Counted from the first letter of the stretch, positions 1 through 9,287 are shown. The stretch: 64,000 nt of DNA from Neotamlana nanhaiensis (GCF_000943555.1 NZ_JTDV01000003.1:124001-188000), one strand, 5' to 3'. The notes: generated from the letters alone by a model not told the origin. Made by a program: numbers and translations.

Positions 1-1
1 A

Positions 2-91
2 AATTTAAAGACACCAAGACTATTTTTTACATATTTAGGAATTAAATACTTTCCACTTTTAAGGTTCTTAAACAAAGTATTATTTTTATAA
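2..91 (+). CDS. possible C-terminal end of an upstream gene (partial)
   Basis: One forward frame stays open from the window edge for 29 codons and stops with TAA at 89-91. It would encode a hydrophobic, basic tail containing PRLFFTYLGIKYFP. The next gene starts 46 bases later, in line with the packed operon that follows. Another forward frame is also open but stops earlier, at 43-45, so the assignment is weak. No family can be named from so short a piece. Confidence 0.3.
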   Translation, partial: NLKTPRLFFTYLGIKYFPLLRFLNKVLFL

Positions 92-137
92 AGCACCATG
101 TAAAAAACAATTTTAGTTTTTTAAAAAAGACGCAGTA

Positions 138-1061
138 GTGAAATTAGCCCCAATACTTTTATTCGTTTATAATCGCCCAGAACATACTTTTAAAACATTA
201 ACAGCTTTAAAAGAAAATGACTGGTCAACAAAAAGTACACTATATGTTTATTGCGACGGCCCAAAAAATAATGTAGATTCTGCAACAATTTCTTTAATCA
301 ACCAAGTTAGGCGAATTGTAAAACAGAAAAAGTGGTGTGGTTTTGTGAAAATTGTGGAACGAGATACAAATATGGGGCTTGCAAACAATATTCTTGACGG
401 GGTTACAACAGTTGTAAACAAACATGGGGCCGTTATTGTTTTAGAAGATGATATTGTAACATCAAATCAATTTTTAAGATATATGAATACGGCACTTAAT
501 TACTACGAAAATAGAAGTGAAGTTTTTCATATTAACGGACATAATTTTAAAAGTAAACATCAATATATATTAGACGATTATTATTTTTTACATTATATGA
601 ATTGTTGGGGGTGGGCTACCTGGCAAGATCGTTGGGATAAACTAAATAGAAACTATTCATGGTTTTACAACAAGTTATTACAAGATAAAAAGATGTTGTT
701 TAAATTCAACTATGGTAATACATTACAATTTCATGAGCAATTGCAACTAAATATTAACAAAAAAATTAATACTTGGGCTATTTTATGGTATTCTACAATA
801 TTTTTTAATAAAGGATTATGTTTAACCAGTAAATTAAGTTATGTTGAAAATATTGGGCTAGATGGTACTGGAGAAAATTGTATTGCAGAAGCTGTTTTTA
901 AAGAAGAACTAGCTTCTAAAATAATTCCTTTTAAAGGCGGAATTAAAGTAAAAGAAAAAAAAATATCTAGATTAAGTTTTATGTTAACAATGGCTTCTAG
1001 AAAGCAAAGGGGGCAATTAAAGTTATTTTTTAGAATATTTAAACGTTATCTTAAGAAATGA
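138..1061 (+). CDS. glycosyltransferase, GT-A fold (GT2/GNT-I-like)
   Basis: A 307-residue protein with a GTG start. The N-terminus (LLFVYNRPEHTFKTLTAL) is the nucleotide-binding beta strand and loop usual for inverting GT-A enzymes. The acidic EDD at residues 103-105 is the likely metal/nucleotide-sugar DxD-type motif, and CWGWATWQDRW at 156-166 is a conserved block in bacterial members of this group. It should transfer a sugar from a nucleotide donor to a lipid-linked polysaccharide intermediate at the cytoplasmic face. The next gene overlaps its stop codon by 4 bases, so translation is probably coupled. Donor and acceptor cannot be told from sequence. Confidence is good on fold and low on substrate. 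Confidence 0.8.
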   Translation: MKLAPILLFVYNRPEHTFKTLTALKENDWSTKSTLYVYCDGPKNNVDSATISLINQVRRIVKQKKWCGFVKIVERDTNMGLANNILDGVTTVVNKHGAVIVLEDDIVTSNQFLRYMNTALNYYENRSEVFHINGHNFKSKHQYILDDYYFLHYMNCWGWATWQDRWDKLNRNYSWFYNKLLQDKKMLFKFNYGNTLQFHEQLQLNINKKINTWAILWYSTIFFNKGLCLTSKLSYVENIGLDGTGENCIAEAVFKEELASKIIPFKGGIKVKEKKISRLSFMLTMASRKQRGQLKLFFRIFKRYLKK

Positions 1062-2254
1062 GAATAGTTCATTTTTCGTGTCATGTAAAAGGAGGAGCTG
1101 GATTAGCAGCTATGAGATTGCATAAAACTATGTTGTTTAATAATGTAAATAGTGTTTTTTACAATAAATATTACACAGATTCTAAAGTAAATTGTTTTAA
1201 AGTAGAACCTATTACCCCTATTGATAATTCTATTTCAATTGCTAAGTTTATTTCTAATAAATACAATGGTTTTTTAAATAGAATTTATAATTTTTACAGG
1301 TTTTATGTCCATTCAAGTATGTGTGCGCCATATAGGCTTGACACTTTGTTATTAAAAGATGACATTGTTATTATTCATTGGGTTTCAGGTTTTTTAGATT
1401 TTAAGAGTTTTTTTAAAGGCTTGCGTAAAGAACAAAAAGTTTACTTTTATATTCATGATTTTTATATTATTTCTGGAAGACTTCATACTTTGTATGATAA
1501 GGAAAGGATTAAAAATAACGTAATTAACTTATTTGAAAATCAAATATATAAAACAAAAATTGGCTATATAAAATCTTTAAAAAATTATAAAATAATAGCA
1601 AATAGTAAATTTACCTACAATGTTATTAAAGAAACAAGAAGTTTTCCTTTGGAAAAATTAGAAACTATTTATCTAGGCCTCCCAAAAAGTGAGCTAACGC
1701 CAATAAATAAAATAAACGCAAAACAGGAATTAGGTTATAATAAAAACGATTTTTTAATTTTAATTAGTGCTAACGATGTTGATGTGCCGTTAAAAGGAAT
1801 AGATCGTTTTTTGAATATTTTAGAATATTTCCAAGGCCATGAAAAAGTTAAATTTATTACTCTAGGTAAAGTAAAGATGGAATTTTTAAAAAGTAGGATA
1901 CATAATTTTGTAACGTGGGATGTCTTTGAAAAAAGTAAAATATTTTCAAGTGCAGATGTTCTATTGTCTACCTCATACGAAGAAACTTTTGGACAGACAA
2001 TAATTGAAGCTTTTGCTTGTGAAACACCAACAATTGTATATAACGGTCATTCAGCACTATCCGAAATAGTTGCACATAATAAAACTGGATTTATAGCAAA
2101 TAACACACGTGAAGTCTGTTATTATATAGAACAGTTAATAGAATTGCCAGATTTAAAAGAAAAGTTAGGGAGTGTAGCAAAAGAAACTTATTTAAATAAA
2201 TTTACCTCAGAAAACCAGTTTCAATTGTTTATGAAAATAATTGAAAATAAATAA
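1058..2254 (+). CDS. glycosyltransferase family 4 (GT-B)
   Basis: A 398-residue protein starting with ATG inside the ATGA overlap with the preceding gene. MRIVHFSCHVKGGAGLAAMRL is the N-terminal glycine-rich loop of GT4 enzymes that act on lipid-linked glycans. Residues of the HDFYIISG type follow in the acceptor domain. Near residue 305 the EETFGQTIIEAFACETP block is the E-x7-E retaining-GT4 signature that holds the nucleotide donor. This predicts a cytoplasmic retaining transferase adding one sugar of the repeat unit. The gene is very AT-rich even for this window, as are its immediate neighbours. Confidence 0.85.
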   Translation: MRIVHFSCHVKGGAGLAAMRLHKTMLFNNVNSVFYNKYYTDSKVNCFKVEPITPIDNSISIAKFISNKYNGFLNRIYNFYRFYVHSSMCAPYRLDTLLLKDDIVIIHWVSGFLDFKSFFKGLRKEQKVYFYIHDFYIISGRLHTLYDKERIKNNVINLFENQIYKTKIGYIKSLKNYKIIANSKFTYNVIKETRSFPLEKLETIYLGLPKSELTPINKINAKQELGYNKNDFLILISANDVDVPLKGIDRFLNILEYFQGHEKVKFITLGKVKMEFLKSRIHNFVTWDVFEKSKIFSSADVLLSTSYEETFGQTIIEAFACETPTIVYNGHSALSEIVAHNKTGFIANNTREVCYYIEQLIELPDLKEKLGSVAKETYLNKFTSENQFQLFMKIIENK

Positions 2255-2259
2255 TTGTA

Positions 2260-3036
2260 ATGCAATTAACCATTATAACCATAAACTACAATAACCTCGA
2301 CGGTTTAAAAAAAACCGTTGATAGCGTAAAAAATCAATCCTATCAAGATTTTGAATATGTGGTTATTGATGGAGGGTCAACCGATGGCAGTAAAGAGTAT
2401 CTGGAAGAAAACTTCCAAAAATTTAATTATTGGGTAAGCGAAAAAGATAAAGGCGTATATCATGCCATGAACAAAGGTATCGAAAAGGCCAAAGGACAAT
2501 ATGTGTTATTTTTAAATAGCGGAGATCATTTTTATAGCCCTAAAGTACTCGATAAATATATTGATAAAGTTAACAACTTCGATATTATTTACTTTAATCA
2601 AAAAGTAGTAGGTAAAACAAAAACCTTTATAAAAGAATATCCAGAAACCTTATCTTTTGCTTATTTTTTAAAAGATAACTTACCACATCAAGCTACTTTC
2701 ATAAAAAAAGAAATATTTAATGCAGTTGGTTGTTTTAAGGAAGATTTTAAAATTGTTTCAGACTGGAAGTTTTTTGTTGATGCTATTTGTAAATATAATT
2801 GCAGTTACATGTATATAGCTAAAACTTTAAGCGTTTTTTATCAAGACGGAATAAGCGCGCTAAAAGAAAATCTAAATGTTATTGAAGTAGAAAAACAATA
2901 CGTCTTAAAAAATTCATATTCGTTATTTATGAATGATCTGGACGATGTTTTAAAATATATGAAAATTGTACATAATCTTCGTCGCTCAAAAAAAATAAAG
3001 TGGCTTATTAAAATAGGTCTCTTAAATAAATTTTAA
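2260..3036 (+). CDS. glycosyltransferase family 2 (WcaA-like)
   Basis: A 258-residue inverting GT2 enzyme. Visible motifs are the starting strand ITINYNNLDGLKKTVDSV, the nucleotide-binding VIDGGSTDGSKEY, the SEKDKGVYHAMNKGI block and an NSGD metal-binding segment near residue 88. Later QATFIKKEIF and SDWKFF are typical of colanic-acid-type GT2 proteins. There is no membrane segment, so it is soluble or peripheral. It ends in a TAATG overlap with the next GT2 gene. Its role is addition of one sugar during repeat-unit assembly; donor unknown. Confidence 0.85.
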   Translation: MQLTIITINYNNLDGLKKTVDSVKNQSYQDFEYVVIDGGSTDGSKEYLEENFQKFNYWVSEKDKGVYHAMNKGIEKAKGQYVLFLNSGDHFYSPKVLDKYIDKVNNFDIIYFNQKVVGKTKTFIKEYPETLSFAYFLKDNLPHQATFIKKEIFNAVGCFKEDFKIVSDWKFFVDAICKYNCSYMYIAKTLSVFYQDGISALKENLNVIEVEKQYVLKNSYSLFMNDLDDVLKYMKIVHNLRRSKKIKWLIKIGLLNKF

Positions 3037-3923
3037 TGGCAAAAAGCTTAGTATCCATAATTGTTCCTTGCTATAAACAAGCTCATCTATTAGATGAGAC
3101 TTTGAATTCTGTAATGCAGCAAACCTATAAAAACTGGGAGTGTGTTATTGTTAACGATGGTAGTCCAGACCACACAGAAGAGGTGGCACTCGAGTGGTGC
3201 AAAAAAGATAAAAGGTTTTCTTATGTTTCAAAAAAGAATGGTGGTTTGCCTGCAGCACGTAATACAGGTGTAAAAAAAACATCAGGTAAATTTATTTTAC
3301 CTTTAGATTCAGACGACATACTTCACGAACAGTATATTGAAAAATTATTACCATATTTTGATGATCCTACTATTGGGATTGTTACTAGCTACAGATTCTT
3401 TTTTGTCAAGTCTAAGACTAATATAATTAAGATATATAAACCTAATGGTGATAATTATAGAAATTTAATGTTCGAAAATCAATTGATGCCATCTTCTATT
3501 TACAAAAAAGAATGCTGGGTTGAGGTTGGTGGATATGATGAGTCTATGATAAAAGGTTTTGAAGATTGGGAATTTTGGCTAAACATAACTAAAAGAGGAT
3601 GGCTGTACCATACTGTCGAAGAACCTTTGTTTTATTATAGGAAAGCAAAAGAGTCTATGCTTATTGATACTCATAGAAATCATGCTGAAACTAATAAAAA
3701 GTATATTTTCTGGAAACACAAAGAGTTGTATATAAAACATTTTGATAATTTTTTTGAAGTGATGTTTTACAATCTCAATGTCCACCGTAAAGCAGAACTT
3801 CAAATTAAAAACTCATTGGAATATAAAATTGGTAAAGCTTTGCTAATACCATTTAAGGTTTTTAAAAAGTTGTTTAAGTTTGTCATGAATATGACAATTA
3901 AATCTAATTTAAAAAGTATTTAA
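3036..3923 (+). CDS. glycosyltransferase family 2
   Basis: A 295-residue GT2 protein. It opens with SIIVPCYKQAHLLDETLNSV, followed by VNDGSPDHTEE (nucleotide binding) and LPLDSDD at about residues 91-97 (metal-binding DxD). GGYDESMIKGFEDWEFW is the usual later acceptor/base region with the ED pair. A basic C-terminal tail may contact the membrane. Start and stop overlap their neighbours by one base (TAATG), so it belongs to a translationally coupled run. Substrate unknown. Confidence 0.85.
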   Translation: MAKSLVSIIVPCYKQAHLLDETLNSVMQQTYKNWECVIVNDGSPDHTEEVALEWCKKDKRFSYVSKKNGGLPAARNTGVKKTSGKFILPLDSDDILHEQYIEKLLPYFDDPTIGIVTSYRFFFVKSKTNIIKIYKPNGDNYRNLMFENQLMPSSIYKKECWVEVGGYDESMIKGFEDWEFWLNITKRGWLYHTVEEPLFYYRKAKESMLIDTHRNHAETNKKYIFWKHKELYIKHFDNFFEVMFYNLNVHRKAELQIKNSLEYKIGKALLIPFKVFKKLFKFVMNMTIKSNLKSI

Positions 3924-4642
3924 TGGCATTACAAATTTCTGATAAATATAAGTGTATATTTATCCACGTTCCTAAAACAGGAGGTTCAACCATAGAGGAA
4001 TCATGCCTATTTGATGACCAAAGAAAGAAAACTAGAGAAGCGGTTGGAGGTCATGCAACTGCAGTTGAAATTAAAGAAATAGATACTTCAAAGTTTTTAA
4101 ATTATTATAAATTTTCTTTCGTAAGAAACCCATATGCAAGACTTGTGAGTGCATTTTTTAACTTTGCCAGAGGTGGAAATAACGAAAATGATTATTTTTG
4201 GTTTGAAAAAATTTTTAAACAATTCGATAATAATTTTGAAGCCTTTTGTTCAGAAATTAATAATATACCTGAGCTAAAGGATATACCTCATTTTAGACCA
4301 CAATATGAGTTTATTTGTGATGAAAACCTTAATTTTTTAGTAGATAAAATAGGGAGACAAGAAAACCTTAATTCTGAAGCAAATAAAATATTTAAAAAAT
4401 TAGGTCTTGTGTTTAATAAAAAATATGCTAAAAGGTCAAATAACAAACATTTTTCTAAATATTATACTAAAGAAACTCAGGAAATAGTTTATGACTACTA
4501 CAAGTTGGATTTTGAACTTTTTGATTACAATTACAAAATAAAACGAACAGTTGTTTATTATGATTTAGAGTATTTTAAATATAAAATTATAAAATTTATT
4601 AAAAGTTTAGTTAATAAAATAAAATTACGACTTGTTGGATGA
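3923..4642 (+). CDS. sulfotransferase (Sulfotransfer_2 family), carbohydrate-type
   Basis: A 239-residue protein with the two PAPS-binding motifs of sulfotransferases. The 5'-phosphosulfate loop FIHVPKTGGSTIEE lies near residues 13-26 and the 3'-phosphate motif SFVRNPYARLVSAFFN near 65-80. Family knowledge: these enzymes move sulfate from PAPS to a carbohydrate hydroxyl. Its position inside a glycosyltransferase run suggests sulfation of the polysaccharide or its lipid-linked precursor in the cytoplasm. A second, diverged copy lies at 9302-9997. No PAPS synthesis genes are in the window. The basic C-terminus could be a membrane contact. Confidence 0.82.
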   Translation: MALQISDKYKCIFIHVPKTGGSTIEESCLFDDQRKKTREAVGGHATAVEIKEIDTSKFLNYYKFSFVRNPYARLVSAFFNFARGGNNENDYFWFEKIFKQFDNNFEAFCSEINNIPELKDIPHFRPQYEFICDENLNFLVDKIGRQENLNSEANKIFKKLGLVFNKKYAKRSNNKHFSKYYTKETQEIVYDYYKLDFELFDYNYKIKRTVVYYDLEYFKYKIIKFIKSLVNKIKLRLVG

Positions 4643-4684
4643 GTTAGCTCTGTAATTAATCTAAATTTTTTAATTTGTTGTGTG

Positions 4685-5578
4685 ATGACTATATTTTTTA
4701 TCCATTTTGGAGAGATACCTGTTCATTTAAAGTTGTCTATGAACCAGGTGATTAAGTATCATCCTGATGCTATTTGCATCTTATTGACTGATTGTACTAC
4801 TTTTAAACTAAAAGGTCTTCAAACAATTAGAATTAATGAATATACAAAATCGGCAGATGAGTTTAGTAGGTATTATAAACATATGTCAACCAACTCTTAT
4901 AAATTTGAATTAATTTGTTTTCAAAGATGGTTTGTACTCAAAGATTTTGTGAATAAAAACAGTATTAATGAAACGTTCATTTATCTAGACTCAGATGTTT
5001 TAGTTTATCAAAACTTATTTGAAGTTATAGATTTAGAAGGTTATAAAATGACTGTTACAAAAGGATATGGTCCACAGTATTCTATTTTTGAAAATGCTAG
5101 CTCTATCAATCATTTTTGTGATTTTATAATTTATAATTATACTAACAATGAAAAAATTAACAGTTTAGTTAATAATTATAAAATTAATTTTTTAAACAAA
5201 AATCTAAACGGAGGTATTTGCGATATGACTCTTTTGGGTTTATATAATTTTGAAGGAAATTGTAAAGACATTTTTTGGAATAACAGTTACTATTTTAATA
5301 GTACTTTAAGTAATATAAACAATGATTTGAAAGATCTTGGCTACAATGCTGGTGGTTTTAATTTGAACTTTTTTGTTTTCAGTAACAGTTGCCCTAAATT
5401 GAATAACATAAAAATTGGTGCTCTTCACTTTCAAGGTTCCAATAAAGCTCAAATTCATCGTTATTATAAAGGGAGGTATAAATATTATTATTATATAATT
5501 GGAGAATTAAATTTATTTTTAAATACTTTTAAAAGGAAGTTAAAATCAAAAAAAAAACAATTTAAATTCTTAAAATAA
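4685..5578 (+). CDS. putative glycosyltransferase, unassigned family
   Basis: Not recognised with certainty. A 297-residue soluble protein opening IFFIHFGEIPVHLKLSMNQV. It holds ETFIYLDSDVLVYQNLFEVI at about 99-118, where DSD looks like the metal-binding motif of GT-A transferases with a hydrophobic strand before it. Near residue 178 NGGICDMTLL recalls the product-site region of GT8/GT32-like enzymes. ATG at 4685 is preferred over the in-frame GTG at 4682. It has 42- and 79-base gaps on either side, unlike the overlapping genes around it, and is extremely AT-rich. It may be an independently acquired cargo gene. Confidence 0.5.
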   Translation: MTIFFIHFGEIPVHLKLSMNQVIKYHPDAICILLTDCTTFKLKGLQTIRINEYTKSADEFSRYYKHMSTNSYKFELICFQRWFVLKDFVNKNSINETFIYLDSDVLVYQNLFEVIDLEGYKMTVTKGYGPQYSIFENASSINHFCDFIIYNYTNNEKINSLVNNYKINFLNKNLNGGICDMTLLGLYNFEGNCKDIFWNNSYYFNSTLSNINNDLKDLGYNAGGFNLNFFVFSNSCPKLNNIKIGALHFQGSNKAQIHRYYKGRYKYYYYIIGELNLFLNTFKRKLKSKKKQFKFLK

Positions 5579-5657
5579 TTAACCCATGAGAGTTCGTAAA
5601 AAGTGTTATCACATTTTATAAAGTATGATTGTGTACAAAAAATAAAAATATTTATAG

Positions 5658-6437
5658 ATGATATCGGTTGTAATACGAACAAAAAACCAGGAGGAAGCAT
5701 TAGCGTTTGCCTTAAAAAATTTAACCGAACGTTACAAAGATGATATAGGAGAAATAATTGTTTTAGATAACCTTTCAAACGATTCTAGCGAAGCGGTTAC
5801 CAAACAATTCGGAGCACGTTTTATTACGATTAAAAATTTTAGCTACGGCGGAAGTGCAAATTTTGTTACCGAAAAAGCCAAGTATAATATTGTGGTTATG
5901 TTTAGTGCGCATGCTTATCCTGTAAGCCACGATTTTTTTAAATTAATAAAGCAAAAATTTGAAGCGAATACGAATTTAGCAGGCTTACGCTGTTTACATC
6001 ATCCAAACGATTACCGAAACTTTATAAATCAAGTTTCTGTAAAGGACGATCCAAATAAATCGGGCTTAATTTTTTCGGGTTCTGCATTTAACAAAGCAGT
6101 TTGGGAACAAATACCATTTCGAGATGATGTAGCAACATTCGAAGATAAAGAATGGACCGTTCGCGTTTTAAAAGCAGGTTACAATATCGATTTTGTAGCA
6201 TCAATTTTTTCTTATGAAATAAAACGAACTAAAAAGCAGTTATTTTTTAGGTTTAAAAATGATGTTGTTGGAAATTATCAGTTATGGCATGATAATATAA
6301 CCTGGAAAAATATTTTTAACGGTTTTGTGGTTGGGTGTTTTAAATTAGTTAAAAACTTTGTGGTCGATTTTTGGTACATCCTTAAAAAAGCGCTTTTTTT
6401 GATAAAGTTTATGTTTAATAAACCATCGAAGTTTTAG
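5658..6437 (+). CDS. glycosyltransferase family 2
   Basis: A 259-residue GT2 protein. SVVIRTKNQEEALAFALKNL begins the fold, VLDNLSNDSSEAV is the nucleotide-binding turn, and VVMFSAHAYPVS replaces the usual DxD strand (an acidic pair is not obvious there). The FRDDVATFEDKEW block has the ED pair usual near the catalytic base. The C-terminus is hydrophobic and basic, so it may be membrane-associated. The variant DxD region means the donor site may differ from its neighbours. It is separated from the next gene by 6 bases. Confidence 0.78.
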   Translation: MISVVIRTKNQEEALAFALKNLTERYKDDIGEIIVLDNLSNDSSEAVTKQFGARFITIKNFSYGGSANFVTEKAKYNIVVMFSAHAYPVSHDFFKLIKQKFEANTNLAGLRCLHHPNDYRNFINQVSVKDDPNKSGLIFSGSAFNKAVWEQIPFRDDVATFEDKEWTVRVLKAGYNIDFVASIFSYEIKRTKKQLFFRFKNDVVGNYQLWHDNITWKNIFNGFVVGCFKLVKNFVVDFWYILKKALFLIKFMFNKPSKF

Positions 6438-6443
6438 CAAATA

Positions 6444-7178
6444 ATGAAACCAAAACTTAGCCTAATTATTCCGGTTTACAATGTCAGTGCTTTTATAAAA
6501 AAGACTTTGCAAGCAATTACGAAGTGGCATGAAACCATCAATTATTCTGCCGAAATAATTCTGGTTAACGATGGTAGCCCCGATAATTCAAAACAAATAA
6601 TTGAAAGTTTTTTAGAGCAGAGTAATGCAGCTATAAAATTTGTGTCGTATTCTAAAAATAGGGGTAAAGGTTATGCTGTAAAACAAGGTATGTTGCAAGC
6701 AACAGGAGCTTTTAGAGTGTTTACCGATGCCGATATACCTTACGGATTTGAAATTATTGAACGCATTTTACATTATCTCGATTTTAAAGAATTTGATGTT
6801 TGTATAGGTAATCGTAGATCTATTCACGCCAAGTATTACACAAGTGTTTCATTTGCTCGTAAATTGTCGAGTTATGTTTTTACAGGCTTTGTATCGCGTT
6901 TTGTAGTAACAGGTATAAACGATACGCAATGTGGCATTAAAGGTTTTACCGAAGCGGTGGCCAACGAAATTTTTCCAAAATTGGCAGTAAGTGGTTTTGG
7001 CTTCGATATAGAAATACTTTACCTATCGTATAAAAAAGAATTCGACATAAAGCGAATACCCGTAACTTTTGTAGGAAACGAAAATTCAACAATAAGCCTT
7101 TTAAAAGATTCTATTTTGATGTTAAAAGATGTGATGTTGATTCCTTTTAGATATCATTTTACTAAAAATTATAGATAA
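6444..7178 (+). CDS. GT2 glycosyltransferase, polyprenyl-phosphate-sugar synthase-like
   Basis: A 244-residue GT2 resembling dolichyl/undecaprenyl-phosphate glucose or mannose synthases. It shows SLIIPVYNVSAFIKKTL, LVNDGSPDNSKQII, SYSKNRGKGYAVKQGML, the FTDADIPY metal motif, GNRRS, and the family hallmark DTQCGIKGFTEA before FGFDIEILYL. Such enzymes load one sugar onto a polyprenyl phosphate; the lipid-P-sugar is then used outside the membrane by GT-C transferases. It has no C-terminal membrane segments. The GT-C-like membrane protein two genes downstream (7902-9287) is a plausible user of its product; that link is inference. Confidence 0.82.
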   Translation: MKPKLSLIIPVYNVSAFIKKTLQAITKWHETINYSAEIILVNDGSPDNSKQIIESFLEQSNAAIKFVSYSKNRGKGYAVKQGMLQATGAFRVFTDADIPYGFEIIERILHYLDFKEFDVCIGNRRSIHAKYYTSVSFARKLSSYVFTGFVSRFVVTGINDTQCGIKGFTEAVANEIFPKLAVSGFGFDIEILYLSYKKEFDIKRIPVTFVGNENSTISLLKDSILMLKDVMLIPFRYHFTKNYR

Positions 7179-7184
7179 ATAAAA

Positions 7185-7883
7185 ATGAATTTGTCAAGAG
7201 ATTTTACGAATAAGATAAATTGGGTTTTAGACAATTTGTTTCCCCCGTTTGTAAGAGATTCTAGGTTTATAATGAGTCCGCTTTTCGTGTTGCTGTTTGG
7301 GAAAAAAGGAAAATTATTTTTAAATTTTAAGGAAAACGCATGGAAATTTAATTCTCAAGAAATGACCAATTATTATAAGGAGTTGGCCAGTGTTCATATT
7401 AAAAGAGAAACCGATCTTAATTTAAGCTGTGAAAAGTATATTTTAAAACAAATTATAGGAGATAGAGTTTTAGATATTGCCTGCGGAAGGGGTTATCTTG
7501 CAAAAAAAATAAAGCAAAAAGAAGGCTGTGAGGTTGTAGGAATCGATTTTGTTATACCAGATGAATTAAAAAAATCGGAGCATATAACTTTTAAAGAAGG
7601 TATTATTGAAGATATTAACTATCCAAACAATTTTTTTGATACCGTAATTTCAACACACACATTAGAGCATGTTTTAGATTTAGAAAAATGTATAAGTGAA
7701 CTAAGACGGGTTGCAGCAAAACGTTTAATTGTTGTTATACCGAAGCAAAGGCCTTATCGTTACACTTTTGATTTACACTTACAATTTTTTCCATATAAGT
7801 TTAACGTTTTAGAAGCGTTTAAAAATGAAAACGGAACTTGCTTATTGCTAGATAATGACTGGCTTTATATAGAAGATTTGTAG
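7185..7883 (+). CDS. class I SAM-dependent methyltransferase
   Basis: A 232-residue protein. Motif I of class I methyltransferases, RVLDIACGRGYLAKKI, is at about residues 94-109, with the acidic end of strand 2 at VVGIDF. FFDTVISTHTLEHVLDLEKC is the motif of Methyltransf_11/25 enzymes. It probably methylates a sugar of the polysaccharide or a lipid intermediate, judged from its neighbours. It sits 6 bases after the lipid-P-sugar synthase-like gene and 18 before the membrane protein. Methyl acceptor unknown. Confidence 0.8.
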   Translation: MNLSRDFTNKINWVLDNLFPPFVRDSRFIMSPLFVLLFGKKGKLFLNFKENAWKFNSQEMTNYYKELASVHIKRETDLNLSCEKYILKQIIGDRVLDIACGRGYLAKKIKQKEGCEVVGIDFVIPDELKKSEHITFKEGIIEDINYPNNFFDTVISTHTLEHVLDLEKCISELRRVAAKRLIVVIPKQRPYRYTFDLHLQFFPYKFNVLEAFKNENGTCLLLDNDWLYIEDL

Positions 7884-7901
7884 ATTATATATAAATAAAA
7901 G

Positions 7902-9287
7902 ATGAAACAGATTCTTGAAAAGTATTTTCAAAGCACAAATATTATTATAGTTTTAAGTAGTATTGTGGTACTTCCATTCATACTTATTTCTGTATTTAAT
8001 AACCCATCTGCCGATGATTTTTGTTATAGTAATTATGGTAGAGATTTAGGATATTTTGGTTTACAAAAAGAAGCTTATTTTGGTTGGTCCGGACGTTATT
8101 TACCAACTTTAATTCTTGGAATTCCTAATTTAATTTCTGGTTCGTTTGTAGTGTATAAATTGGTGCCTGTGTTGCTGTTGGTTGCTTTATTTATATCGGT
8201 TTATCATTTATCTTCCTCTATTTTTTCAACCATATCAAAAAAAAATAAGGCTCTTTTAGCAGTTTTAGTTACCGCCCTATATTTATTACAAATGCCTTCA
8301 CCAACACAAGGGTTTTATTGGTTGGCAGGAGCAGTAACTTACCAGCTATCTATAATTTTAGCATTGTTTATGTTTTCGTATATTATTTTATATGTAAATA
8401 CAAAAAACATAAAGTTTATCGTTGTGGCAATCTTATTGTCTATTTTAGTAATTGGAACAAACGAAATTACCTTAGTACTTGTAAATTTAATTTATGGGTT
8501 TACATGTGCGTATTTACTATTTATAAACCGAAAACTAGACAAAGGTTTATGGCTACTTTTTGCAGTTATTTTGGCGTGTTCTGCGTTCGTGTTATTGTCA
8601 CCTGGTTCGGCTTCGCGGGCAACAAGTTATCCAGGAAACCAACAGTTTATGTATTCGTTGTTTAAAACAATAAAAGCAACTAAACGCCATTTAGGCGACT
8701 GGCTTCCATCAATTGTGGTTTTATTATTATTGTTTTTTGACTTTTTTAGTAAAACAGCTCAAAAAATTAAAACGCCTCGCGTTTTTAAAGTAAAATTAGT
8801 TTTTCCGGTTTTAATAGTCTTTAGTTTCTTAATTTTAGGAGTTTTTCCTGTGTATTATAGTTTAAAATGGGTGCCGTTTCGAGTGGTAAACGAAGTTTAC
8901 TTTTTCTTTTTATTAGGCGTGTTTTATTTGGCATTTGTTTTATTTTTTAAATTAAAAGAAAAGAAAAAAACATTTGTAGAATTGTCTAAATGGACAAGAA
9001 TAGGGCTTTGGGTTCTGGTGTGTTTTCGTTTAGGAGGCGATAACAATGTTAGAGTGGCTTATTCTGATTTAATTAGCGGTAAAGCCAATGCCTACAATAA
9101 AGCTTTAAATACGAGGTATACCATTATAAAAAACACAAAAGATGATAAGGTTATAATTCCCAAACTAGATGTGTTTCCTGAAACCATATTCTTCGAAGAT
9201 ATTAAACCAAATTCAAAACACTGGATTAATTCTTGTTATAATGCTTATTTTAATAAAGCAGAAATAACCTATAAACCTATAAAATAG
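7902..9287 (+). CDS. polytopic membrane protein, DUF6056/GT-C-like
   Basis: A 461-residue protein with about ten hydrophobic segments. The first external loop reads NPSADDFCYSNYGRD and then GWSGRYLP. A DD pair in the first periplasmic loop followed by W-S-G-R is how GT-C transferases (ArnT/PMT-like) are arranged, and I recall the same block in DUF6056 proteins. A C-terminal soluble part of about 100 residues follows the last membrane helix. Likely role: periplasmic transfer of a sugar from a polyprenyl phosphate donor, perhaps made by the 6444-7178 enzyme. A structural or transport role is the alternative. Confidence 0.6.
   Translation: MKQILEKYFQSTNIIIVLSSIVVLPFILISVFNNPSADDFCYSNYGRDLGYFGLQKEAYFGWSGRYLPTLILGIPNLISGSFVVYKLVPVLLLVALFISVYHLSSSIFSTISKKNKALLAVLVTALYLLQMPSPTQGFYWLAGAVTYQLSIILALFMFSYIILYVNTKNIKFIVVAILLSILVIGTNEITLVLVNLIYGFTCAYLLFINRKLDKGLWLLFAVILACSAFVLLSPGSASRATSYPGNQQFMYSLFKTIKATKRHLGDWLPSIVVLLLLFFDFFSKTAQKIKTPRVFKVKLVFPVLIVFSFLILGVFPVYYSLKWVPFRVVNEVYFFFLLGVFYLAFVLFFKLKEKKKTFVELSKWTRIGLWVLVCFRLGGDNNVRVAYSDLISGKANAYNKALNTRYTIIKNTKDDKVIIPKLDVFPETIFFEDIKPNSKHWINSCYNAYFNKAEITYKPIK

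Noticed and set aside
8318-8665. A second open frame of 115 codons within the GT-C-like gene
   Set aside because: It lies wholly inside a gene whose frame encodes a consistent polytopic protein; its translation has no motif and looks like a frame shadow.
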